A stretch of 64,000 nucleotides of DNA from Streptomyces sp. JJ36. GTDB lineage: Bacteria; Actinomycetota; Actinomycetes; Streptomycetales; Streptomycetaceae. A program made the position numbers and the translations under genes. The stretch is taken from contig NZ_JACYHE010000018.1 in the NCBI RefSeq assembly GCF_021696945.1, forward strand, positions 1 to 64,000, read 5' to 3'. Numbering within the stretch: position 1 is the first letter of the stretch; each line of letters begins with the position of its first letter. Shown in pieces: positions 53,151 to 60,070 of the stretch. Below the pieces are notes generated by a model that was given only the letters and a program-made list of their open reading frames with translations, was not told where the DNA came from and made no database searches.

Positions 53151-53858
53151 TCAGCCCCCGGCGCGGTCGACCGGACGGCCTCCGGGCGCGGGGCCGGGGC
53201 GGGGGACCCGGTCCGCCCGTCCGGGGCCCGCCGGCACCCCCTCGGCCCCTCGCGGGAACGCCCGCTCCTCCGGCACCGGGTCCAGCAGTGCCCGTACGAC
53301 CTGGTGGATCCGGTGGCAGGCCTCCTCCTCCGCGCCCGGAGCGGGCGCGACGACGTAGGAGAGCGCCAGCCGCAGCCCGGCCTCGCAGGCCCGGCGCAGG
53401 ACCTCCGGGTCCCGGGTCCCCGGGAGCCCCGGCCGCTCCGTCATCGCCGCGACCAGCCGGTCCCGCAACTCCGCGGCCAGTTCGCCCGGCTCCCCCGGCC
53501 GGTCCCGCACGGACAGCGGCATCCGGGTGCCCCAGCAGCCGGTGAGCGCGGCCCGCACGATCGGGTCTGCCCGGGCGGTGCGCAGCAGCCAGGCGGCCGC
53601 CGCGACACAGCAGGCCGCGGGGTCGCCGCTCTTCCGGGCGGCTTGCCCGGAGGCCGTGACGGCGCCCCGCAGGAAGCGCTCCACCCGGTGCCGCACCAGG
53701 GCGATGCCGAGCCCTTCCTTGCTGCCGAACTCGTTGTAGAGGGTCTGCCGGGAGACGCCCGCGCGCTCCGCCACCTCGATCATCCGCACCCCGGCCCACG
53801 GACGCGCCGACACGGCCGCGTGGGCGGCCTCGAGCAGGGTCTCCCGTGCGGTCGGCAT
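53151..53858 (-). CDS. TetR-family transcriptional repressor
   Basis: 235 residues. The N-terminal helix-turn-helix is MIEVAERAGVSRQTLYNEFGSKEGLGIALV, with a ligand-binding helical domain after it. The last 35 residues (from about 200) are Pro/Gly/Arg-rich and partly encoded by a duplicated 30-bp segment. The gene has a canonical promoter overlapped by an inverted repeat, suggesting self-regulation. It is divergent from hisN; the true target is unknown. Confidence 0.88.
   Translation of the reverse strand: MPTARETLLEAAHAAVSARPWAGVRMIEVAERAGVSRQTLYNEFGSKEGLGIALVRHRVERFLRGAVTASGQAARKSGDPAACCVAAAAWLLRTARADPIVRAALTGCWGTRMPLSVRDRPGEPGELAAELRDRLVAAMTERPGLPGTRDPEVLRRACEAGLRLALSYVVAPAPGAEEEACHRIHQVVRALLDPVPEERAFPRGAEGVPAGPGRADRVPRPGPAPGGRPVDRAGG
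53156..53185. repeat. 30-bp direct repeat, copy 2 (in the TetR 3' end)
   Basis: Partner of 53078-53107. It overlaps the last codons of the TetR gene (ending PVDRAGG) and the few bases before its stop. Confidence 0.8.
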
Positions 53859-53893
53859 CGGCGTCTCCCGTTCGGCGGGCTGGCGTGCCGGAC

Positions 53894-53923
53894 AGAATTG
53901 ACGGACCGGCAGAGGCTGTCAAT
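53894..53923 (-). promoter_or_regulatory. promoter and inverted repeat of the TetR gene
   Basis: On the minus strand TTGACA, a 17-base spacer and AATTCT form a consensus housekeeping promoter. ATTGAC and GTCAAT arms (53897-53923) overlap both hexamers, so a bound repressor would block it. Confidence 0.7.
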
Positions 53924-54088
53924 ACACCTCGCACGTCCGGAAGACGGCCGGGAGCACCCCGCCCGTACACGCTCCCACGGGCCGGGTACGGGCACGTGTG
54001 TACCCGTACGGCGGCGCGCCCCTCGTGCGACCCCCCGTACGGACACCGTCGTGTGGCCCGGCAGCCGGGGGCTCGATACTGTTCGCAC

Positions 54089-54883
54089 ATGCCGGACTAC
54101 CACGATGACCTGCGCTTCGCCCATGTACTGGCGGACACCGCCGACTCCATGACCATGGAACGGTTCAAGGCGCTCGACCTCAAGGTCGAGACCAAGCCGG
54201 ACATGACCCCGGTGAGCGAGGCGGACAAGGCCGCCGAGGAGCTGATCCGCAGCAACCTCCAGCGGGCCCGGCCGCGGGACGCCGTGCTCGGCGAGGAGTT
54301 CGGCACCGAGGGACACGGTCCCCGGCGGTGGATCATCGATCCCATCGACGGGACCAAGAACTACGTGCGGGGCGTCCCGGTGTGGGCCACCCTGATCGCC
54401 CTCACCGAGACCGGTGAGGGCGGGGACCGGCCGGTGGTCGGCGTGGTCTCGGCGCCGGCGCTGCACCGCCGCTGGTGGGCGGTGCGGGGCGGCGGGGCGT
54501 ACACCGGGCGCAGCCTCTCCCAGGCGACGCGGATGCGGGTCTCCCAGGTGAGCCGGGTGGCCGACGCCTCGTTCGCCTACTCCTCGCTGTCCGGCTGGGA
54601 GGAGCGCGGGATGCTGGACGGCTTCCTGGACCTGAGCCGGTCCTGCTGGCGGACCCGGGGGTACGGCGACTTCTGGTCGTACATGATGGTCGCCGAGGGC
54701 TCGGTGGACATGTGCGCCGAGCCGGAGCTCTCGCTGTGGGACATGGCGGCGAACGCGGTCATCGTCGAGGAGGCGGGCGGCCGGTTCACGGGTCTGGACG
54801 GCCGGCCGGGACCGCACAGCGGCAACGCCGCCGCGTCCAACGGGCTGCTGCACGAGGAGCTGCTGCGCCGGCTGACGGCCTGA
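54089..54883 (+). CDS. hisN: histidinol-phosphatase (inositol monophosphatase fold)
   Basis: 264 residues. Metal ligands are in LGEEFG (Glu69), WIIDPIDGTKNY (Asp84, Asp87) and LSLWDMAAN. SKADxVTxAD-like TPVSEADKAAEELI is also present. The sequence matches Streptomyces/Corynebacterium HisN, which dephosphorylates histidinol phosphate in histidine synthesis. GATACT (54074-54079) lies only nine bases before the ATG, so the mRNA may be leaderless. Confidence 0.9.
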   Translation: MPDYHDDLRFAHVLADTADSMTMERFKALDLKVETKPDMTPVSEADKAAEELIRSNLQRARPRDAVLGEEFGTEGHGPRRWIIDPIDGTKNYVRGVPVWATLIALTETGEGGDRPVVGVVSAPALHRRWWAVRGGGAYTGRSLSQATRMRVSQVSRVADASFAYSSLSGWEERGMLDGFLDLSRSCWRTRGYGDFWSYMMVAEGSVDMCAEPELSLWDMAANAVIVEEAGGRFTGLDGRPGPHSGNAAASNGLLHEELLRRLTA

Positions 54884-54889
54884 TCCGGC

Positions 54890-54935
54890 GGCCCGTGCGG
54901 GGGCCCGGCGCACGCCGCCGGGTGCGGCACGGGCC
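54890..54935 (+). terminator. nested terminator hairpin after hisN
   Basis: Outer arms GGCCCGTGC/GCACGGGCC (54890-54898, 54927-54935) and inner arms CCCGGCG/CGCCGGG (54904-54910, 54916-54922) begin 6 bp past the stop. Confidence 0.75.
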
Positions 54936-54950
54936 GGGCCGCCTCCGGCC

Positions 54951-55005
54951 CGCGCCGGGGCACGGGCGCACGGCGCACGAGCGCGCGCCGGGGCACGGGC
55001 GCACG
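54951..55005. repeat. 22-bp perfect direct repeat
   Basis: A 22-bp unit at 54951-54972 (CGCGCCGGGGCACGGG...) is repeated exactly at 54984-55005, with a 33-bp period, in the intergenic region after hisN. Confidence 0.85.
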
Positions 55006-55166
55006 CGGGGTGGTGCGGGACGGCGCGAGGGCGACGGCAGCGCGCCCGGGCCGGTGGCGCCACGGGTGCGCTCTTGTTGTCCCCCCGCGAGCGTGTGAGC
55101 ATGAGAGTCCGAGAGCTTGTGACTTTGTGAATCCATTCTCGAATCTCTCCGAGAGGGGCTTCCCTC

Positions 55167-55583
55167 ATGCCCACCCTCGTCCAGGACGCGATGAGCAGTC
55201 TGGTGCTCACCATCGGACCCGCCCACACCCTCCGGCAGGCCGCGCAGCTCATGTCCGCCCGGCGCGTCGGCGCGGCCGTGGTGCTCGACACCGACCACAG
55301 CGGCGTCGGGATACTGACCGAACGCGACATCCTGAACGCCGTCGGGGCCGGGCTCGACCCCGAGCAGGAGACGGCACAGTCCCACACCACCACCGAGGTC
55401 GTCTTCGCCAGCCCGCGCTGGACCCTGCACGAGGCGGCGCGCGCCATGGCACACGGCGGCTTCCGTCACCTGATCGTGCTGAACGACCACGAGCCGGTGG
55501 GCGTGGTCTCCGTCCGGGACATCGTCCGCTGCTGGTCGGGCATCCCGGACCAGCACGACCGCCGCGACGCCGCGGCGGTCTGA
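55167..55583 (+). CDS. protein with paired CBS domains
   Basis: 138 residues consisting of two CBS domains (VLTIGPAHTLRQAAQLMSARRVGAAVVLDTDHSGVGILTERDIL; ASPRWTLHEAARAMAHGGFRHLIVLNDHEPVGVVSVRDIV). Stand-alone CBS pairs bind adenine nucleotides and sense energy state. GAGAGGGGC precedes ATG 55167. A bidirectional terminator follows. No partner is evident. Confidence 0.9.
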   Translation: MPTLVQDAMSSLVLTIGPAHTLRQAAQLMSARRVGAAVVLDTDHSGVGILTERDILNAVGAGLDPEQETAQSHTTTEVVFASPRWTLHEAARAMAHGGFRHLIVLNDHEPVGVVSVRDIVRCWSGIPDQHDRRDAAAV

Positions 55584-55608
55584 GGCCGGACCCGGGCCCG
55601 GCCGGGAG

Positions 55609-55661
55609 AAGAGCACACCGGAGGGACCGGGCCCCACGGCATCCGGTCCCTCCGGGCTCTT
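55609..55661. terminator. bidirectional terminator between the CBS gene and katA
   Basis: Two nested stems, AAGAGC/GCTCTT and CCGGAGGGACCGG/CCGGTCCCTCCGG (55618-55630, 55643-55655), separate convergent genes. Confidence 0.85.
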
Positions 55662-55688
55662 ACGGCGAGCGGGTCCCCCGGGTGGAGG

Positions 55689-57155
55689 TCAGCCGCGCAG
55701 GGCCTGGACCGCGGCCTCCAGCCGCTTGCCGTAGTCCGCGTCGGCCTGCCGGAAGTTCTCGATGGCCCGCTGCGCGATGTCGTCGCGCGAGACCTTCGAG
55801 AGGAAGCCCGCCAGGTTGTCGATCAGGCGCTGCTTCTCGTCCTCCGGCATCAGCCGGTAGAGGTTGCCCGCCTGGACGAAGTCGTCGTCCTCGGCGTGCG
55901 AGGGTGCCACGTGGTCACCGGTGCCGCCCGCGACGGCGACCGGCTCCCAGAGCGGCCGGCCGGTCTGGGCCGGGCCGCCGAAGCTGTTCGGCTCGTAGTT
56001 CTTCGCGCGGCCGTGCCGCCCGTCGTACATCACGCCGTCCCGGCCGTGGGTGCGGGCCTCGGTGGCGTGCGGGCGGTTCACCGGCAGGTGGTCGGCGTTG
56101 ATGCCGACGCGGTAGCGGTGTGCGTCGCCGTACGCGAAGAGGCGGCCCTGGAGCATCTTGTCCGGGGACGGGCCGATGCCCGGCACGAAGTGGTGCGGGG
56201 AGAAGACCGACTGTTCGACCTCGGCGAAGATGTTCTCCGGGTTGCGGTTGAGCTCCAGCTTGCCGATCTCGATCGGCGGGTAGTCCGCGTGCGGCCAGAC
56301 CTTGGTCAGGTCGAACGGGTTGAAGCGGTAGTGCGGGGCGTCGGCGGCGGGCATGATCTGCACCTGCACGGTCCAGGTCGGGTACGCGCCGCGCTCGATG
56401 GACTCCCGCAGGTCCCGCTGGTGACTGTCCGGGTCCTTGCCGGCCAGGGCGTCCGCCTCGTCCTGGGTGAGGTTCTTGATCCCCTGGTCCGTCTTGAAGT
56501 GGTACTTGACCCAGAAGACCTCGCCGTCCGCGTTGGTCCACTGGAACGTGTGCGAGCCGTAGCCGTTCATGTGCCGGTAGGAGGCCGGGATGCCACGGTC
56601 ACCGAAGAGCCAGGTCACCTGGTGGGTGGACTCCGGGCTCAGCCCCCAGAAGTCCCACACGTTGTCCGCCTCCTGGGAGCCGGTGTAGGGGTCGCGCTTC
56701 TGGGTGTGGATGAAGTCCGGGAACTTGATGGCGTCCTTGATGAAGAACACCGGGGTGTTGTTGCCGACGAGGTCGTAGTTGCCCTCCTCGGTGTAGAACT
56801 TGAGCGCGAAGCCACGGGGATCGCGCACCGCGTCCGCCGCACCGAGGTTGCCGGCGACCGTGGAGAAGCGGAGGAAGACCTCGGTCTGCTTGCCGACCTC
56901 GGAGAGGAACTTCGCCCGCGTGTACGGCGTGACGTCGGCCGTCACGGTGAACGTCCCGTAGGCGCCCGCACCGCGGGCGTGCACGATCCGCTCCGGGATG
57001 CGCTCACGGTTGAAGTGCGCCAGCTTCTCCAGCAGGAGCTGGTCCTGGACCAGCACCGGACCGCCCACGCCCGCGGTCTGGCTGTTCTGGTTGTCCGCGA
57101 CCGGTGCGCCGGCCTCCGTGGTCAGCGGTCCGGTGTTCTCGTCCTGCACGGTCAC
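55689..57155 (-). CDS. katA: monofunctional haem catalase
   Basis: 488 residues, clade 3 small-subunit catalase. Active-site His59 is in [13 protein letters not shown], Asn in [14 protein letters not shown], and the proximal haem Tyr in [14 protein letters not shown]. It removes hydrogen peroxide. GTG 57155 is preceded by AGGAGG. It is divergent from a Fur-family gene with a palindrome between them, which suggests peroxide-dependent repression as for CatR/FurA. Confidence 0.96.
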   Translation of the reverse strand: MTVQDENTGPLTTEAGAPVADNQNSQTAGVGGPVLVQDQLLLEKLAHFNRERIPERIVHARGAGAYGTFTVTADVTPYTRAKFLSEVGKQTEVFLRFSTVAGNLGAADAVRDPRGFALKFYTEEGNYDLVGNNTPVFFIKDAIKFPDFIHTQKRDPYTGSQEADNVWDFWGLSPESTHQVTWLFGDRGIPASYRHMNGYGSHTFQWTNADGEVFWVKYHFKTDQGIKNLTQDEADALAGKDPDSHQRDLRESIERGAYPTWTVQVQIMPAADAPHYRFNPFDLTKVWPHADYPPIEIGKLELNRNPENIFAEVEQSVFSPHHFVPGIGPSPDKMLQGRLFAYGDAHRYRVGINADHLPVNRPHATEARTHGRDGVMYDGRHGRAKNYEPNSFGGPAQTGRPLWEPVAVAGGTGDHVAPSHAEDDDFVQAGNLYRLMPEDEKQRLIDNLAGFLSKVSRDDIAQRAIENFRQADADYGKRLEAAVQALRG

Positions 57156-57208
57156 TTGCGCCTCCTGCTCATCAGACCTGTCCTGGCTCGAACCAGGGAC
57201 CCGATCCT

Positions 57209-57222
57209 ACATTGGACAATGT
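57209..57222. promoter_or_regulatory. Fur/CatR-type palindrome between katA and the Fur gene
   Basis: ACATTG-GA-CAATGT is a perfect inverted repeat, in the wider context CTTAGACATTGTCCAATGTA on the minus strand. It lies 54 bp before katA and 70 bp before the Fur gene. Confidence 0.75.
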
Positions 57223-57279
57223 CTAAGTCAAGAAGCGTCCGAATCCCGTACCGGTTCTGGCCGTGGACCGCTGCGCTGC

Positions 57280-57285
57280 TAGTCT
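57280..57285 (+). promoter_or_regulatory. -10 element of a leaderless Fur-family gene
   Basis: TAGTCT ends six bases before the ATG at 57292, so transcription would start at or next to the start codon. No ribosome binding site is present. Confidence 0.6.
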
Positions 57286-57291
57286 GTTCTC

Positions 57292-57711
57292 ATGAGTGAC
57301 CTGCTGCAGCGCCTCCGGGACCGCGGCTGGCGGCTCACCGCACAGCGGCGAGTCGTCGCCGAGGTGCTCGACGGCGACCACGTGCACTACACCGCCGACG
57401 AGGTGCACGCCCGCGCCGCCGAGCGGCTGCCCGAGATCGCCCGGGCCACCGTGTACAACACGCTGAGCGAGCTGGTGACCCTCGGCGAGGTGATCGAGGT
57501 CAGCACCGACGGCCGCGCCAAGCGGTACGACCCGAACGCCCGGCACACGCACCAGCACCTGGTCTGCTCCCGCTGCGGCACCATCCGGGACGTGCACCCC
57601 ACCGGCGATCCGCTGACCGCCCTCCCCGCCGCCGAGCGGTACGGCTTCACCGTCTCCGACGCCACCGTCACCTACCGCGGGCTCTGCCCGGGGTGCTCCG
57701 CGACGGACTGA
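57292..57711 (+). CDS. Fur-family peroxide/metal repressor (CatR/FurA-like)
   Basis: 139 residues. The winged helix is LTAQRRVVAEVLDGDHVHYTADEVHARAAERLPEIARATVYNTLSELVTLGEV. Metal sites include HTHQHLVCSRCG and the C-terminal CPGC (structural zinc CxxC pair). It is probably a peroxide sensor repressing katA, as in the CatR/FurA systems. The mRNA appears leaderless. Confidence 0.9.
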   Translation: MSDLLQRLRDRGWRLTAQRRVVAEVLDGDHVHYTADEVHARAAERLPEIARATVYNTLSELVTLGEVIEVSTDGRAKRYDPNARHTHQHLVCSRCGTIRDVHPTGDPLTALPAAERYGFTVSDATVTYRGLCPGCSATD

Positions 57712-57759
57712 GACCGGGCCGGCCGCCCGCAGCCCCGCGCGGCCGCCCTCTGGACATGC

Positions 57760-57791
57760 GGAAGGCCCGGATCCGAGGATCCGGGCCTTCC
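57760..57791. terminator. terminator shared by the Fur gene and tRNA-fMet copy 1
   Basis: Perfect 15-bp arms (GGAAGGCCCGGATCC and its complement) with a 2-base centre lie between the convergent Fur gene and tRNA gene. Confidence 0.85.
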
Positions 57792-57798
57792 GGCACAG

Positions 57799-57872
57799 TA
57801 GCGGGGACAGGATTTGAACCTGCGACCTCTGGGTTATGAGCCCAGCGAGCTACCGAGCTGCTCCACCCCGCG
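57799..57872 (-). tRNA. initiator tRNA-fMet (CAT), copy 1
   Basis: The 74-nt gene folds as a tRNA with anticodon CAT in CTGGGCTCATAACCCAG. Initiator hallmarks are the three G-C pairs in the anticodon stem and the unpaired first base (C1 opposite U72). The CCA end is not encoded. It is identical to the copy at 59899-59972. Confidence 0.95.
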
Positions 57873-58016
57873 TCGTTGTGTGCCCCTACTTTAACCACGC
57901 GGCGCCGACCAGCGCAAATCCGTGACCGGCGCGCCGCCTGCGGGGCACACCCGAGGCACCCGCGGCCGCCAGGCCCTAGGGGTGTCGCCCGTCACCGACG
58001 TGCCGGGACAACACAC

Positions 58017-59726
58017 CTAGGCCGACAGCTCGGTGTGCAGCGCGTCGTGCAGCTTCGCCGCCCGCTCGGCCACCTCGGCCGGACCCAGCTCGACCGCCCG
58101 GGCGCACCAGCGGCGGCCCTCGTCGAGGGCCCCGCGCCGGGCGCTGACCAGCGCCAGCCGGAGCGCGGCCCGGCCGTGCCCGGCCTCCGCCGCACGGGTC
58201 CACCACAGCGCCGCCTCCGGCTCACTGCCCTCCCGGGCCAGCAGCAGGCCGAGGTTGAAGGCGCCGTTCGGGCTGCCCGCCTCGGCCGCCGCGCGGTACC
58301 AACGAGCGGCGTCCACCACCTCGCCGCGCTGCGCCGCACACATGCCGAGCCGCACCTGGGCCCGGCGGTGCCCGCGCTCGGCGGCCCGCTCGTACCACTC
58401 CTCGTGCTCCGGACGGGCCTCCACGCCCTCCGTGACGGCCCCCTCCACGGCCCGGTCCTCCAGCAGCGACCCGAGGCGGAAGGCACCCTCGACGCTGCCG
58501 CCGCCGGCGGCGCGCCGGAGCCGCTGCTCGGCCGTGTGCACGTCGCCCTCGCGGAGCGCGGCGATACCCACCTGGAGCGCGGCCTCGGCGTGCCCGGCGT
58601 CGGCGGCCCGGGTGTACCAGACCAGGGCCGTACGGTCGTCCCCGCGGCCGGCGTGCAGGATGCCCAGGTTGAAGGCCGCGTCCACGCTGCCCGCCTCGGC
58701 GGCCTTGGAGAACCACGGCTCCGCGCCCTCCGCGTCACCGCGCTGGAGCAGCAGCACGGCCAGCGCGTTGGCCGCCTCCCGGTGGCCGGCGTAGGCGGCG
58801 CGGCGGTACCACTGCTCGGCCTGCGCCGAGCGGCCCTGCGCGGCGGAGAGCAGCCCGAGGTTGAAGGCACCGTTGTCGTCGCCCGCCTCCAGCGCCACGC
58901 GGTACCAGCGCTCGGCGGCCTGCCGCTCGCCGCGCTCGGCGTGCAGCGCACCGAGGGCGTTGGCGGCGTTGCCGTCTCCCTGCTCGGCGGCCTGACGCCA
59001 CCACACGGCGGCGCTCTCCTCGTCGCCGGCGTCCCGGAGCAGGAAGCCCAGCGCGCACGCGGCCCGCGCCTCCCCGTCCTTGGCCGAGGTGAGGTACCAG
59101 CGGCCGGCCTCCTGCAGCGCGCCACGCCGCTCCAGGAGGGTGCCCAGGCGCAGTGCGGCCCGGCGGTGACCGCGGGCGGCCGCCTGCCGGAACCACTGCT
59201 CGGCCTCGGGCGGCTCGGGCGCGCCCCCGCCGGCCGCACGGTGCCGGTCGGCGAGGATGCGGGCCACCCGGTACGCCGCCTCCCGGTGCCCGCGCTCGGC
59301 GGCGGCCCGGAACCACTCCTCGGCCTCCTCCTCCCCGCGGTGGTCCAGCAGGTCCGCCAGCGCGTAGGCGCCGAGCACATGGCCCGACTCGGCGGACTGG
59401 CGCAGCCAGTAGTGCGCCGCGGGCTCGTCACCGCGCTCGCGGTGGTACCGGCCCAGTGCGTGGGCGGCGGCGCCGGAGCCGGCCACGGCGGCGATCCGCC
59501 ACCACCCGGCGGCCTCCTCGGCATAGCCGCGCTGGTGCAGCAGCACGCCCAGATTGTTGGCCGCGGCACGGTCCCCCGCCGCGGTGGCGGCCCGCAGCGG
59601 AGACTCCGCCCCGTCGAGATCCCCCCGGCGCAGAAGCTGCGCACCCAGCACGCTCAGGGCAGCGGTGTCGCGGGTGTCGACGACACCCACCTCGTCAATT
59701 CTGACCTTGTCCCCCATAAGCCCCAT
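58017..59726 (-). CDS. Sel1/TPR-repeat protein
   Basis: 569 residues built almost entirely of about 14 Sel1-like repeats (for example AAERGHREAAYRVARIL, AYAGHREAANALAVLLLQRGDAEGAEPWFSKAAEAGSVDAAFNLG). These are 36-residue helical hairpins used in protein-protein contacts. No signal peptide or catalytic domain is seen. ATG 59726 or 59717 may be the start. It lies between two identical initiator tRNA genes on the same strand. Function unknown. Confidence 0.88.
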   Translation of the reverse strand: MGLMGDKVRIDEVGVVDTRDTAALSVLGAQLLRRGDLDGAESPLRAATAAGDRAAANNLGVLLHQRGYAEEAAGWWRIAAVAGSGAAAHALGRYHRERGDEPAAHYWLRQSAESGHVLGAYALADLLDHRGEEEAEEWFRAAAERGHREAAYRVARILADRHRAAGGGAPEPPEAEQWFRQAAARGHRRAALRLGTLLERRGALQEAGRWYLTSAKDGEARAACALGFLLRDAGDEESAAVWWRQAAEQGDGNAANALGALHAERGERQAAERWYRVALEAGDDNGAFNLGLLSAAQGRSAQAEQWYRRAAYAGHREAANALAVLLLQRGDAEGAEPWFSKAAEAGSVDAAFNLGILHAGRGDDRTALVWYTRAADAGHAEAALQVGIAALREGDVHTAEQRLRRAAGGGSVEGAFRLGSLLEDRAVEGAVTEGVEARPEHEEWYERAAERGHRRAQVRLGMCAAQRGEVVDAARWYRAAAEAGSPNGAFNLGLLLAREGSEPEAALWWTRAAEAGHGRAALRLALVSARRGALDEGRRWCARAVELGPAEVAERAAKLHDALHTELSA

Positions 59727-59853
59727 CGTCGCACCACCCGCAACCCGCGTACACCTGGAATACCGCAGCCAAGTGAGGTCTCTTCGGCGCTTTGTCGACT
59801 TCCCGACCCCAGTACGACTCAAACGCCACGCGTGTGATGCCCCCCACACAAGT

Positions 59854-59888
59854 GAAGGACCCGGAGCCGAGTTGACTCCGGGTCCTTC
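59854..59888 (-). terminator. terminator of tRNA-fMet copy 2
   Basis: Arms GAAGGACCCGGAG (59854-59866) and CTCCGGGTCCTTC (59876-59888) lie just past the 3' end of the tRNA. Confidence 0.85.
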
Positions 59889-59898
59889 CCATCTTCAG

Positions 59899-59972
59899 TA
59901 GCGGGGACAGGATTTGAACCTGCGACCTCTGGGTTATGAGCCCAGCGAGCTACCGAGCTGCTCCACCCCGCG
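59899..59972 (-). tRNA. initiator tRNA-fMet (CAT), copy 2
   Basis: It is identical over the whole 74 nt to 57799-57872, with the same anticodon CAT and C1-U72 mismatch. The shared identity stops within a few bases of the tRNA ends. Confidence 0.95.
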
Positions 59973-60070
59973 TCGGGTGTGCCTGAGCACGATGTTCACT
60001 CTACACCACGTCGCGGGGTGGTCCGGACCGCTTTTCCGACCGGCGACCCGGAGCCGGCGACGACGGGGCG

